Shown here in pieces: positions 9,401-19,344 of a stretch of 64,000 nt of DNA. The DNA lies in contig NZ_CAMIIE010000013.1 of assembly GCF_946222605.1 (NCBI RefSeq), positions 1 to 64,000 of the forward strand. Direction: 5' to 3'. Positions within the stretch are counted from its first letter, which is position 1. Every line of letters starts with the position of its first letter. This stretch comes from an uncultured Acidocella sp. (lineage in GTDB: Bacteria > Pseudomonadota > Alphaproteobacteria > Acetobacterales > Acetobacteraceae). Below the pieces are notes generated by a model that searched no databases, was not told where the DNA came from, and saw only the letters and a program-made list of their open reading frames with translations. The position numbers were made by a program, and so were the translations under genes.

Positions 9401-9519
9401 TCGGGGAATTGCTGCACCGGCAGCGTGCCGACCGCGCGCAAGCCCATGACCAGGATCAGCACCGACACGGCGATGGCCAGCACCGGCCGGGCGATGAAGA
9501 GATCGGTAAAGCGCTTCAT
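6469..9519 (-). CDS. RND multidrug efflux transporter, inner-membrane permease
   Basis: 1016 residues, the usual HAE1/AcrB-type length. It begins with the short cytoplasmic helix MKRFTDLFIARPVLA and a first membrane segment, then a large periplasmic domain. Two membrane-helix groups follow, with the GLVVDDAIIVVEN segment in TM4 carrying the paired Asp residues of the proton relay, and a second periplasmic half. It exports drugs or solvents by proton antiport as the trimeric pump of a tripartite system. It is last in an operon after the adaptor (7-nt gap) and outer-membrane channel. Substrates cannot be told from sequence. Confidence 0.95.
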   Translation of the reverse strand: MKRFTDLFIARPVLAIAVSVLILVMGLRAVGTLPVQQFPETENATITITTTYPGASPDTIAGFVTTPLENAVAQVNGIDYMTSSSQISVSTITINLVLNHNPDQALTEVSARVNSVLNQLPSGTEQPVITLAVGQSVDAMYIGFRSSVLNANQITDYITRVVQPQLQAVQGVQTAEILGGQNYAMRIWLDPQKLAAFGLTPSDVWNALSTNDFISALGNTKGTMTQVTLTANTGLHSAAEFGQLIVKQQNNAIIRLKDVAKVELGADSYDQHVTFDNKLGVYIGIKVAPEANLLNVISGVRKIMPQIQTNLPTGLTGEIVYDSTVFVNASIREVVESLLEALLIVTLVVFAFLGSPRSVLIPVVAIPLSLIGAFAMMAAFGFSINLLTLLALVLAIGLVVDDAIIVVENVNRHLDLGESPIIAARAAAAELGGPIVAMTVVLIAVYVPIAFQSGLTGALFTEFALTLAGSVTISAVVALTLTPMLSGRFLKHVDREQPNWEGKLINFIDAAFARVHRAYTRMLHSSLETVPVTLIFAAIVLGSIYFLAAGAKSELAPVEDQGIVLFSSTSAPDSTTGQRAMWDSHFNASLLKYPDVAHSFQIDVPGTNIIGAVLKPWGERRPAATLQTLMQADANKVDAGQQVAAFPLPPLPGSSGLPVQFVVKSTSDFNVLYPDTQKLLQAALASGKFIFLQSDLKIDQPEAEVVIDRDKAAALGLNMSQIGAALGEALGGGYVNYFDLDGRSYKVIPQTQRTARLNVADLNDYYVLSSGGINVPLSAIATIKTSVIPETINHFQQQNSATLQGVVAPGVAEADALHTLQSLAKKILPPDDTLDYGGLMRQFVQTSSAFIFTFAFALIIIFLALAALFNSFRDPLIILVSVPMSIAGALIFIYIGIGGLSLNIYTDVGLVTLMGLVSKHGILMTEVANEARLAGMGKREAIEHAANIRLRPILMTTAAMVVGVLPLVFANGAGAASRYAMGMVIAGGLSIGTLFTLFVVPAVYLVLAEDHKPVSN

Positions 9520-9526
9520 CGCTTTT

Positions 9527-10678
9527 TCACTCGTTCGGCGGGTTCGGGTTGGGATCGTTGCTGGGCTGGATCGTGTTGTTCACCGCCACCGGCGAGCCAT
9601 TATGCAGCTTCACCTGGCCGGCGGTGACGACCTCGTCGCCTGGCTTCACCCCATCCAGGATCTGCACCTGATCGCCCCGCGTCGCCCCCAGGGTCACGAA
9701 CACCTGGTCGGCCACCAGCGCGTTGCCCTGGCCGTGCTTCACCACATAGACGGTATCGCCATAGGAGCTGTAGGCGATGGCGGTCTGCGGCAGCGTCACC
9801 GCCTCCTTCGGCGCCCCGGTCTCCACCGAGACGCTGGCGAACATGCCCGGGCGCAGGCGCAGATCGTCATTCTGCAGCACGGCGCGCACGGCGATGGAGC
9901 GTGTGGCGGAATCCACCGTGGCGCCGATCGCGGCGATCTTCGCCGGGAATGTCTGCCCCGGATAGGCGTCGATCTTCAGATTGACCACCTGCCCCACCTT
10001 CAACGCCACCAGCGCCTGTTGCGGCAGATAGAAATCCACAAAGAGCGGATTGAGCTGCTCGAGCGTGACGATGGCGGTGCCGGGCTGCAGATACTGGCCC
10101 AGATTGACCTGGCGAATGCCCAGCCGCCCGGAGAAGGGGGCGCGGACGATCTTCTCATCCATGCTCGCCTGCTGCGCCGCCACCTGCGCCTGCGCGGCGG
10201 CGAGATTGGCGCGGTCCGTATCCACCGTGGATTGCGCCACCGCATTGGCGGCGAACTGCTTCAGGTCGCGGGCGTAATTGATCTCATCGAGCTTCGCCTG
10301 CGCCTGCAGCTGCGCCAGCACCGCCGGATCGTTGTTCGCGCGCAATGTCAGCAGCACATCGCCCTTCTGCACATCCTGGCCGGATTCGAAATGGATGCTG
10401 TCGACAATGCCGCCGACCTCCGCCGAGAGCGAGGCGCCATTGATGGCGGTCACGGTGCCGACAGACTGGATCGCCGGCTGCCAGGGTGTTTCCTGCGCCT
10501 GGATGGTCGCCACCGTCTGCACCTGATTGGCGAAGCCTTTCAGGAATTTGGCGATGAAGACCGCGCGCAGCGCCCCCCAGCCAAAGACCAGGCCAAGAAT
10601 GAGCACCACGATCAGCAGCATGATGATGGTGCGCTTCACGGGTCTGGCCGGCTTGCTCATGACGATGCTGTCCTTCAT
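9527..10678 (-). CDS. RND efflux periplasmic adaptor (membrane fusion protein)
   Basis: About 383 residues. An N-terminal membrane anchor (TIIMLLIVVLILGLVFGWG) is followed by a lipoyl/barrel-sandwich half (GTVTAINGASLSAEVGG), an alpha-hairpin rich in Ala and Gln (about residues 110-170), the second lipoyl half (IVRAPFSGRLG) and beta-barrel domains ending in an Asn/Pro-rich tail. It links the permease to the outer-membrane channel. The ATG at 10678 overlaps the channel gene's stop in an ATGA junction, which supports it over upstream starts. Confidence 0.93.
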   Translation of the reverse strand: MKDSIVMSKPARPVKRTIIMLLIVVLILGLVFGWGALRAVFIAKFLKGFANQVQTVATIQAQETPWQPAIQSVGTVTAINGASLSAEVGGIVDSIHFESGQDVQKGDVLLTLRANNDPAVLAQLQAQAKLDEINYARDLKQFAANAVAQSTVDTDRANLAAAQAQVAAQQASMDEKIVRAPFSGRLGIRQVNLGQYLQPGTAIVTLEQLNPLFVDFYLPQQALVALKVGQVVNLKIDAYPGQTFPAKIAAIGATVDSATRSIAVRAVLQNDDLRLRPGMFASVSVETGAPKEAVTLPQTAIAYSSYGDTVYVVKHGQGNALVADQVFVTLGATRGDQVQILDGVKPGDEVVTAGQVKLHNGSPVAVNNTIQPSNDPNPNPPNE

Positions 10679-12183
10679 GGAATCACCCCGCAGCATTGGC
10701 TGGTCACATCCTGGCGGTGCCACCAGCCGCCGCCCAGCGCCTGATACAGCGCCGCGGTATCGGCCAGGCGCGTGGCCTTGGCTTTGACCGCTTCGATGTC
10801 GGCGGTCTGGTAGGTCACCTCGGCATTCAGCACCGCGGTGAAGGGCTGGCCGCCCAATTTATACTGCGCCTGGGTCACTTGCAGGCTGGCGGCGGCGGCA
10901 TCGCGCGCGCTCTGTGCCGCCGCCAGCGTGGCCGCGTCATATTGCAGCGCGGTCAGCGCATCCGCGACATTCTGGAAGGCGGAGATGACGGTGGATTGAT
11001 ATTGCGCCCCGGCCCCGCGCAAAGCCGCCAGCGCGCCCTTGCGCTGCGCCGCCAGCTGCCCGCCTTCGAAAATCGGCTGGGTCAACCCGGAGACGAGGTT
11101 CCAAAGCAGCGTCTGCGGCGTGAACAAGGTGCCGGGGGTGAGGGATTCATGCCCGATCTGCGCCGAGAGGGTGATCTGCGGCAGCATATTCGCATCCGCG
11201 ACGCCGACATTGGCCGAGGCCTCATGCAGCTGCGCGGCGGCGGCCTGGATGTCCGGGCGCTGCGCGACGATGGCGCTGGGCAGGCTCACCGGCAGATCCG
11301 CCGGCAAGGTCAGATCATCCAGCGTGAAGCTCTGCAGATGGAAATTGCCCGGAAACTGCCCGGCATAGGCGGCGAGCTGGTTCTGCGCCTGGGCGAGCTG
11401 GGATTGCAGCGGCGGCAGGCTGGCCTGCTGCTGCGCCAGGGTGGATTGCTGCTGCAGCACCTGCGCCTGCGGCACGCCGCCGAGACGCGCCTGGGTCTGC
11501 AAAATCGTCAGCAGCTTCTGCTCATCGCCGATGACCTGCCGGGTCGCCTGGATCTGCCCGTTCAGCGAGGCCTCATTGACCGCGGCGGTGACGATATTGG
11601 AGGTCAGCGTCAGATAGGAAGCTTCCAGCTCCCAGCGCTGATATTCGGCGGTGGCGATGTAATTCTCGATCTGCCGGCGCTCGCCACCGAACACATCCAC
11701 CGAATAAGAGACCGAGAGCGAGGCGTTATAGAGCGTGTAGGGCCGCAGCTTGGCGCCGCTGCCGCCGCCGAAGGCGGCAAGCCCGGCGGAGGAGCCCTGG
11801 TCGCGCTGCGCGCCGAGGCTGGAGGAGATGCTGGGGATCAGGCTGCCCTGGGCGGCGCGCACGGTTTCCTGCGCCTGCACCAAGGTCTCCTGCGCCGCTT
11901 TGAGGCTGGGATTATTCGCCAGCGCCTGGGCGATCAGCGCATCCAGCGCCGGGGAGCGGAAGAGATGCCACCAATCGCCCGGGATATCAGCCCCCGGCCG
12001 GAAGATCTGCGCGGCGCCATCGGCGCGGCCGGTGGCGGCGGGGAGAGGCTGCGGCGTCAAGGCCACATTCGGGGCGGCGGGCGCGTGATAATTGGGGCCC
12101 ACCGCGCACCCGGCCAGCGCCGGCAGCACCGCCAGGGCCAGCGCGGATGAACTTACTCCGGAACGGAAACCAGCGGGTTTCAT
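10675..12183 (-). CDS. RND efflux outer-membrane lipoprotein (NodT/OprM-type, TolC family)
   Basis: 502 residues with a lipoprotein signal ending LPALAGC and the family start CAVGPNYHAP. Two OEP repeats follow, with long Ala/Gln-rich coiled-coil helices (for example the QQQSTLAQQQASLPPL region) and the QRPDIQAAAAQLHEASANVGVA-type motif. It forms the outer-membrane exit duct. It is the first gene of the three-gene efflux operon, transcribed away from the TetR gene, from which a 74-nt control region separates it. Confidence 0.93.
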   Translation of the reverse strand: MKPAGFRSGVSSSALALAVLPALAGCAVGPNYHAPAAPNVALTPQPLPAATGRADGAAQIFRPGADIPGDWWHLFRSPALDALIAQALANNPSLKAAQETLVQAQETVRAAQGSLIPSISSSLGAQRDQGSSAGLAAFGGGSGAKLRPYTLYNASLSVSYSVDVFGGERRQIENYIATAEYQRWELEASYLTLTSNIVTAAVNEASLNGQIQATRQVIGDEQKLLTILQTQARLGGVPQAQVLQQQSTLAQQQASLPPLQSQLAQAQNQLAAYAGQFPGNFHLQSFTLDDLTLPADLPVSLPSAIVAQRPDIQAAAAQLHEASANVGVADANMLPQITLSAQIGHESLTPGTLFTPQTLLWNLVSGLTQPIFEGGQLAAQRKGALAALRGAGAQYQSTVISAFQNVADALTALQYDAATLAAAQSARDAAAASLQVTQAQYKLGGQPFTAVLNAEVTYQTADIEAVKAKATRLADTAALYQALGGGWWHRQDVTSQCCGVIP

Positions 12184-12213
12184 GCCAGCACGGGTACGTG
12201 GCTTTCATTCTAC

Positions 12214-12233
12214 CGTCAAGCTCATTTTTGACG
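12214..12233. promoter_or_regulatory. Inverted repeat, candidate TetR operator
   Basis: CGTCAA at 12214-12219 and TTGACG at 12228-12233 form a 6-bp inverted repeat with an 8-bp spacer, in the short divergent region between the efflux operon and its TetR-type gene. Position and symmetry fit an operator for that dimeric repressor. Each arm also resembles a -35 TTGACR box. Confidence 0.5.
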
Positions 12234-12257
12234 ACATTATTTAGATAAGAAAACTTG

Positions 12258-12935
12258 ATGGTTTCCTTTGTGCCGCTCTATAGCTCATTCATGAGTCCCG
12301 CATCGCCGCCCGCCGAAACGCCCCCCACCGCCTCGCCAGACCGGCTGGAGGCGCTGATTGCGGCGGCGGAACAGCTTTTCCTGAGCAAGGGCTATCACAA
12401 CACCACCATGGCGGACATTGCGCGCCAGGCCGGCATGTCCAAGCGCACCGTCTATACGCTGGTGCCCTCCAAGGCGGATTTGTTCGGCGAGCTGTTGGCG
12501 CATCAACGCCAGACCAGGCTGCAATTCACCGAGCCGCCACCGGGCGCCAGCCTGGAAGACACGCTCTGCGCCACCCTGGCCGCGCTGGCGCAATTCCTGC
12601 TGGACCCGGTGCAGATTTCCATGACCCGGCTGCTGATCACCGAATTCAGCCATGATCCGGATTTCACCCAGAGCTTCCTCGCCGGGCGGATGCGCAAGGG
12701 CAAGACGCATCTGCAAGGCTGCCTGGTCGAGATCGCGATCGCCCAAGGGGCGAGCCCGGAAATGGCGGCGGAGATGTCGGGCATGCTGTTCGGCATGGCA
12801 CTGGGGGAATTCGTGTTCGGGGTATTGTGCGGGCTGCGCACCGTGCCGGCGCCAAAGGTGCTGAACACCCGCATCCGCACGGCAGTGAAGATGTTTCTGG
12901 CCGGATTGCAGGCACTCAAGGCTGAAGAAAAATAA
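12258..12935 (+). CDS. TetR/AcrR family transcriptional regulator of the efflux operon
   Basis: About 225 residues. The N-terminal HTH is clear (LIAAAEQLFLSKGYHNTTMADIARQAGMSKRTVYTLVPSKADLF), followed by an all-helical ligand-binding domain. The gene diverges from the RND operon, the standard arrangement for an AcrR-like local repressor; autoregulation is inferred. ATG 12258 gives MVSFVPLYSS; ATG 12291 (MSPASPP) is an alternative start that would remove an unconserved hydrophobic lead. A 3'-end hairpin of the recurrent family follows the stop. Confidence 0.9.
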   Translation: MVSFVPLYSSFMSPASPPAETPPTASPDRLEALIAAAEQLFLSKGYHNTTMADIARQAGMSKRTVYTLVPSKADLFGELLAHQRQTRLQFTEPPPGASLEDTLCATLAALAQFLLDPVQISMTRLLITEFSHDPDFTQSFLAGRMRKGKTHLQGCLVEIAIAQGASPEMAAEMSGMLFGMALGEFVFGVLCGLRTVPAPKVLNTRIRTAVKMFLAGLQALKAEEK

Positions 12936-12947
12936 GAGTTTTTTGGT

Positions 12948-12971
12948 GCCGCTTTTTTTCAAAAAAGCGGC
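12948..12971 (+). terminator. Recurrent 3'-end hairpin, copy 1 (after tetR)
   Basis: The arms GCCGCTTTTTT and AAAAAAGCGGC form an 11-bp perfect inverted repeat with a TC centre, 12 nt after the tetR stop and preceded by AGTTTTTTGGT. The T run lies inside the stem and not after it, so it is not a classical terminator. The same design occurs seven more times in the window. Confidence 0.6.
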
Positions 12972-13024
12972 GAAAGCGATCGGGGCGGCGGCAAATGCCT
13001 CGCCACACCCCGAAGATCAGCCCG

Positions 13025-13996
13025 TCAGCCGCCAGTGACGGACATATGCCGCGCCACCGCCACCCGGCTGATATCGAAATCATGCCCTTTCGGCTTCGCC
13101 GCGATGCCGCGCTGGATCGCCTGGATCAGCCCCGCATCATCCGCGCTGGCCCGCAGCGGCCGGCGCAGATCCACCGCATCCTCCTGGCCCAGGCACATAT
13201 AAAGCGTGCCGGTGCAGGTCAGCCGCACCCGGTTGCAACCCTCGCAGAAATTATGGCTGAGCGGGGTGATGAAGCCGATCCGCTGCCCGGTCTCCTCCAC
13301 CCGCATATAGCGCGCCGGCCCGCCGGTCTGATACTCGCTGGCATGCAGGCTCCAGCGCTGCGCCAGATCCCGGCGCACCTTCGCCAGCGGCAGATGCGTC
13401 TCTTCCCGGTGCGTCACCTCGCCCATCGGCATGGTCTCGATCAGGCAGAGATCGAAGCCCTGGCGGCCGCACCATTCCAGCATGGTGTCGAACTCGTCGT
13501 CATTCACGCCCTTCAGCGCCACCATGTTGATCTTCACCGCCAGACCGGCTGCCTGCGCCGCCTCCAGCCCGGCCAGCACCTGCGGCAGCCGGCCCCAGCG
13601 GGTGATGCGGGCGAATTTCGCCTCATCCAGCGTATCCAGGCTGACATTGATCCGCTTTACCCCGGCCTGCGCCAACCCGGCCGCATACTTGGCCAGTTGC
13701 GAGCCATTGGTGGTGAGCGTCAGTTCCTCCAGCCCCTGCCCCAGCCGGCTGCCCAAGCCTTCGATCAGGCTCATCACATTGCGCCGCACCAACGGCTCGC
13801 CGCCGGTCAGGCGCAGCTTCGTCACCCCCAGCCGGATGAAGGCGGTGCAAAGCCGTTCCATTTCCTCCAGCGTCAGCAGCTCATCCCTGGGCAGGAACTG
13901 CATGTCCTCGGCCATGCAATAGGCGCAGCGGAAATCGCAGCGGTCGGTGACCGAAACGCGGAGATAGGAGACAATACGGCCGAACGGATCGATCAT
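13025..13996 (-). CDS. moaA: GTP 3',8-cyclase MoaA (molybdenum cofactor biosynthesis)
   Basis: 323 residues. The radical-SAM cluster motif appears as CDFRCAYC, the SAM-binding LTGGEPL follows, and the C-terminal second 4Fe-4S motif is CEGCNRVRLTCTG...C. The protein ends in GG, as catalysis by MoaA family members requires. It converts GTP to 3',8-cyclo-dihydro-GTP, the first step of Moco synthesis. No other moa gene is in the window. It lies downstream of the DUF3553 gene and converges with tetR. Confidence 0.95.
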   Translation of the reverse strand: MIDPFGRIVSYLRVSVTDRCDFRCAYCMAEDMQFLPRDELLTLEEMERLCTAFIRLGVTKLRLTGGEPLVRRNVMSLIEGLGSRLGQGLEELTLTTNGSQLAKYAAGLAQAGVKRINVSLDTLDEAKFARITRWGRLPQVLAGLEAAQAAGLAVKINMVALKGVNDDEFDTMLEWCGRQGFDLCLIETMPMGEVTHREETHLPLAKVRRDLAQRWSLHASEYQTGGPARYMRVEETGQRIGFITPLSHNFCEGCNRVRLTCTGTLYMCLGQEDAVDLRRPLRASADDAGLIQAIQRGIAAKPKGHDFDISRVAVARHMSVTGG

Positions 13997-14032
13997 GGCG
14001 CTCTATTTCGGACTGTTCCGGTCCGATTGCAA

Positions 14033-14209
14033 TCATGCCGGATCGGCGAGATCCAGGATCACCCGGTCGGTATCCACCAGCACCTTGCCGGCATGCTCGA
14101 AATTCACCGTCACCCGGTTGCCGATGGCGCTCTGCACCTGGCCCAGCCCCCAATCCGGGCGCTGCGGATGGCGCACATACTGGCCCGGCTCGTATTCAGA
14201 GCGCTCCAA
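14033..14209 (-). CDS. Small DUF3553 domain protein
   Basis: 58 residues: a TTG-started frame reading ERSEYEPGQYVRHP, then DWGLGQVQSAIGNRVTVNFEHAGK and ending LDLADPA. The YVRHPxxPDWGxGxVxS...VxFEHAGK pattern matches the small alphaproteobacterial DUF3553 family, of unknown function. The TTG is supported by a GGAGG six nt upstream, and it begins 14 nt inside the 3' end of the pseudouridine synthase gene, implying translational coupling. No ATG or GTG is available in frame before the conserved part. Confidence 0.82.
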   Translation of the reverse strand: MERSEYEPGQYVRHPQRPDWGLGQVQSAIGNRVTVNFEHAGKVLVDTDRVILDLADPA

Positions 14210-14828
14210 GGCAGGCCTCCACGAAATCCGCCATATGCGGCGGCGGCGGCGCGGTGGCTTCCACCCCCAGCCCGGGCAGCACCAGCCGGCGCGCCAGCAG
14301 GCACATCATGCCCTGGCCATCGCCATAAACCGGATCGCCCGAAACAGCATGGCCCAGATGCGCGGCATGGGCGCGGATCTGGTGGGTGCGGCCGGTATGC
14401 AAGGTGAACTCGACCAAAGCCCGCCCTGCATGCGTGCCCAGCACCCGCCAGCCGGTGCGGGCCGCGGCGCCTTCGGGCGAGACCACCATGCGCCAACGCC
14501 GGTCCTGGGTTTCCTTCAGCAGAGGCGCGTCGATCTCACCGGAATCCTGCGCCGGCACCGAGGCGAGAATACCCCAATAGAGCTTCAGCGCCTCGCCCGC
14601 CGCCAAGGCCGCCTGCGCCGCCAGCAGAAACTGCTTGCCGCGCGCCACCAGCAGGCAGCCCGCCGTATCCTGGTCCAGCCGATGCGCCAGCCACGGCCCG
14701 GTATTGCCCCGGCGCCAGGCCGGGAAGTGATCCTCAACCGACGCCCCGCCCGTCCGTCCGGGATAGACCGGCAGCCCGGCCGGCTTGTTCACCACCAGCG
14801 CCCGGTTATCCTGAAACAGCAGCTCCAT
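14196..14828 (-). CDS. RluA family pseudouridine synthase
   Basis: 210 residues from MELLFQDNRALVVNKPAGLPV. The catalytic motif AHRLDQDTAG (Asp near residue 53) and the HTGRTHQIRAH block are diagnostic of the RluA/RluC/RluD family, which converts uridine to pseudouridine in rRNA or tRNA. There is no S4 domain, so it resembles the short RluA/TruC-like members; the target RNA cannot be assigned. The start is fixed by a TGATG junction with the upstream GNAT gene. Confidence 0.87.
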   Translation of the reverse strand: MELLFQDNRALVVNKPAGLPVYPGRTGGASVEDHFPAWRRGNTGPWLAHRLDQDTAGCLLVARGKQFLLAAQAALAAGEALKLYWGILASVPAQDSGEIDAPLLKETQDRRWRMVVSPEGAAARTGWRVLGTHAGRALVEFTLHTGRTHQIRAHAAHLGHAVSGDPVYGDGQGMMCLLARRLVLPGLGVEATAPPPPHMADFVEACLGAL

Positions 14829-15424
14829 CAGCGGCGCAGATGCTCTGGAATGGTGAAGCCGAGCCGGGTGGGAATATCCCACACCTCATCACCCCGCCGA
14901 TATTCCCGGAACCCCGCCGCCAGATAATTCGGCAGCGCGCGGGGATGGTCGGCATTGCAGGTATTCACCGTCATGCCGCGCAAGGCGGTGGCGCCCTCGA
15001 ACACCGCATCCACCGCATGGTCCAGAAATGGCCGGCCCAGCCCACGGCCGATAAAGTCCCGCCGCAGCCCGAAATAATTCAGGTTGATATAAGGCCAATG
15101 GCCGGCATCCAGCTCATAGAACCCGGCCAGCGCGCCTCCCACCCGCAACAAATGCAGCGAGAGCGTGCTGGCGGCGAGATGGCGCTCCAGCATCGCATCC
15201 GGCATCACCCGGCGCAGCCACCAGAGCCAGGGCGCGCCGATTTCCTCGTATAAAGCCCGGTAGCTCGCCAGATCCAGCCGCTCGCGGGTAACGGTGACCC
15301 CCTCCGGCAGCACCACGCTCGGCCGCGTCGGCCGGGCCATCATCCGCAGGAAGATGACAGTGACATGAGCGCGCTCGGTCGCCTCACCCGGGGCCGGCTT
15401 TGCGTAATCCAGGATCTCGGGCAT
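14828..15424 (-). CDS. GNAT family N-acetyltransferase
   Basis: 198 residues. The core GNAT region is visible as LLRVGGALAGFYELD, then INLNYFGLRRDFIGRGLGRPFLDHAVDAVF, where the RGLGRPF stretch is the acetyl-CoA pyrophosphate-binding loop, and then NTCNADHPRALPNYLAAGF. It should transfer an acyl group from acyl-CoA to an amine; the substrate is unknown. It lies just downstream of rpoD, separated by the recurrent hairpin copy 2, and is joined to the pseudouridine synthase gene by a TGATG overlap. Confidence 0.85.
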   Translation of the reverse strand: MPEILDYAKPAPGEATERAHVTVIFLRMMARPTRPSVVLPEGVTVTRERLDLASYRALYEEIGAPWLWWLRRVMPDAMLERHLAASTLSLHLLRVGGALAGFYELDAGHWPYINLNYFGLRRDFIGRGLGRPFLDHAVDAVFEGATALRGMTVNTCNADHPRALPNYLAAGFREYRRGDEVWDIPTRLGFTIPEHLRR

Positions 15425-15490
15425 GGCGTTCCCTCATGGTTTTTGGGGGCCGGGGGCGTGGCGCGCTCTTGCCTCCGCCCCGGCGTTTTT

Positions 15491-15512
15491 GCAGCTTTTT
15501 GAAAAAAGCTGC
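15491..15512 (-). terminator. Recurrent 3'-end hairpin, copy 2 (after rpoD)
   Basis: Read on the minus strand after the rpoD stop, AAAGTTTTTGGT precedes a stem with arms GCAGCTTTTT and AAAAAGCTGC. The outer stem GCAGC/GCTGC differs from the GCCGC/GCGGC and GTGGGG-type stems of other copies but still pairs. Confidence 0.6.
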
Positions 15513-15524
15513 ACCAAAAACTTT

Positions 15525-17435
<1,911 letters not shown>

Positions 17436-17514
17436 GGTCAGGTCAGGTCTCCGGTCTAAGCGGCTCGTATATTTTACAAGTCATTTACTAGGCAACATGC
17501 GCGCCCAGAATGGG

Positions 17515-19344
17515 TCAGATTTCTTCAGCCCCGGCCGCACCCGTGCGGGCGCGGTCCAGCAGCTGCACATAGCGTATGAAGCGGTCGCTTGCACTCTGGT
17601 CGTCAGGATGGGCCAGCCAGAAGGCCTGGGCTTCGTCACGCTGCCGACGCAACGAGTCGATGCTGAAATCCATCAATTCGTACAAACTCCACCAACTTCG
17701 TCCGGCTTCCGCCGGGCTTGCACCCTTGATGAGGCTCAATTCGGCCTTGGCCAGCGCCGCCAGTTCGGCGGCGCGCGCATCAAGGCCGAGCTTCCGGAGA
17801 TGGGTGAGAAGCGATTCGGTGTCAAGGGTTTTGCCAGAGAGCACATAGGCGTGCAGCGCCTCCCGGAAGGGCTCGTCCTCCGCCGGCAAGGCGATATTCG
17901 AGAACGGCTCCTCGAACTCCGGCAGCAAGGCCGGGTGCGCCAGCAGAATGGCCAGCATCAGCCGCGCCCGCCTGGCATTGGCGGCCTCCGCGTCCGGGGC
18001 GGCCCGGGGCGGGATTTTCACCGGCGGCGGCGCTGGCGCGAAGCGCCCGCCCTTGCCAAAGCCGCCAGGCTGGAAGCGCGGCGCCGGGGCGCGGCGGGTG
18101 GCGGCGAAAAACGCGTCTTTCAACGCGTTGCGATATTCCTCGGCCAGGAATTTATCCGGAATGCTATTGGCCGCCCCCAGCAGACGCTGGCGAAAGCGGG
18201 TGCGGCCTTCAGGGGTCGCCAGATCCTGCCCGGCTTTCAGCATATCGAACAGCACGGCCGAGAGCGGCTGCGCCTTGCCCAGCTCCGCCTCGAACGCGGC
18301 GCGACCGCCGCGCTTAATCAGGCTGTCAGGATCGTCCTTAGCCGGCAGGCGCAGCAATTTCAGGGTCTTGTCGGGTGTGAGCTGGCTCAGCGCCAGCTCG
18401 GCGGTCTTCAGCGCGGCGCGCTGGCCGGCGGCATCGCCATCGAAACACAGCACCGGGGCCGGGGAGAGGCGCCAGATTTCCTCCAGATGCTCCTCGGTCA
18501 GTGCCGTGCCCAAAGGGGCGATGGCGCCGCCAAACCCGGCCTGGGCCAGGGCGATGACATCCATATAGCCCTCGACCACGATCAAGGCCGCGCCCTTGCG
18601 CACCGCCTCGCGCGCCAGATTGAGCCCGTAGAGGGAGCGGCGCTTGGAGAACAAAGCCGTCTCCGGCCCGTTCACATATTTCGGCTGGCCCTCGCCCATG
18701 ATCCGCCCGCCAAAGGAGATCAGCGCCCCGCGCCGGTCGCGGATCGGGAACATCACCCGGCCGAAATACATATCCGTGGGGCCGCGCTCGCCGGCCTTCA
18801 TCAGCCCGGCCTCGATCAGCTGGTCCGGCTTGATGTTCTGGCCGCGCAAGGCGGTGGCGAGCTGCCCCCTGCCCTCGCCGGAGAAGCCGAGCTGGAAGCG
18901 GCGTATGGTGTCGTCCGACAGGCCGCGCCCGCGCAGATAGGCCAGAGCCGCCCGCCCCTCCTGGCCCCAAAGCCAGAGCTGATATTCCTTGCAGGCCGCC
19001 TCCAGCACATCCGAGAGGCTGGAACGCCTGGCCTCCGCCTGGGCCGCCTGGGGGCTTTGCTTGGGGACTTCCAGCCCGGACTGAGCAGCCAGATCCTCCA
19101 CCGCCTCCATGAAGGAGGCGCCGGTGCTCTTCATCACGAAGCTGATGACATCCCCATGCTCGCCGCAGCCAAAGCAGTGGAAATGATCGTCATAGACGTA
19201 GAAAGACGGCGTCTTTTCCCCATGAAACGGGCAGCAGCCCTTGCGCTCCCGCCCGGAGCGGCTGAGCTTGACCGATTTGCCGATCACGGTGGCGATCGGC
19301 AGCCGGGCCCGCAGCTCGTCGAGGAAATTCGCCGGGAGCGCCAT
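17515..19344 (-). CDS. dnaG: DNA primase DnaG
   Basis: 609 residues. The N-terminal zinc-binding domain shows CPFH and CFGC motifs (about residues 38-66). The RNA polymerase core has the Toprim motifs VVEGYMDVIAL and FDGDAAG. The C-terminal part is the DnaB-binding helical domain, after a Pro/Arg-rich linker (about residues 420-460). It makes RNA primers at replication forks. The ATG directly follows the yqeY stop with no gap, so the two are translationally linked; rpoD follows. Confidence 0.97.
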   Translation of the reverse strand: MALPANFLDELRARLPIATVIGKSVKLSRSGRERKGCCPFHGEKTPSFYVYDDHFHCFGCGEHGDVISFVMKSTGASFMEAVEDLAAQSGLEVPKQSPQAAQAEARRSSLSDVLEAACKEYQLWLWGQEGRAALAYLRGRGLSDDTIRRFQLGFSGEGRGQLATALRGQNIKPDQLIEAGLMKAGERGPTDMYFGRVMFPIRDRRGALISFGGRIMGEGQPKYVNGPETALFSKRRSLYGLNLAREAVRKGAALIVVEGYMDVIALAQAGFGGAIAPLGTALTEEHLEEIWRLSPAPVLCFDGDAAGQRAALKTAELALSQLTPDKTLKLLRLPAKDDPDSLIKRGGRAAFEAELGKAQPLSAVLFDMLKAGQDLATPEGRTRFRQRLLGAANSIPDKFLAEEYRNALKDAFFAATRRAPAPRFQPGGFGKGGRFAPAPPPVKIPPRAAPDAEAANARRARLMLAILLAHPALLPEFEEPFSNIALPAEDEPFREALHAYVLSGKTLDTESLLTHLRKLGLDARAAELAALAKAELSLIKGASPAEAGRSWWSLYELMDFSIDSLRRQRDEAQAFWLAHPDDQSASDRFIRYVQLLDRARTGAAGAEEI

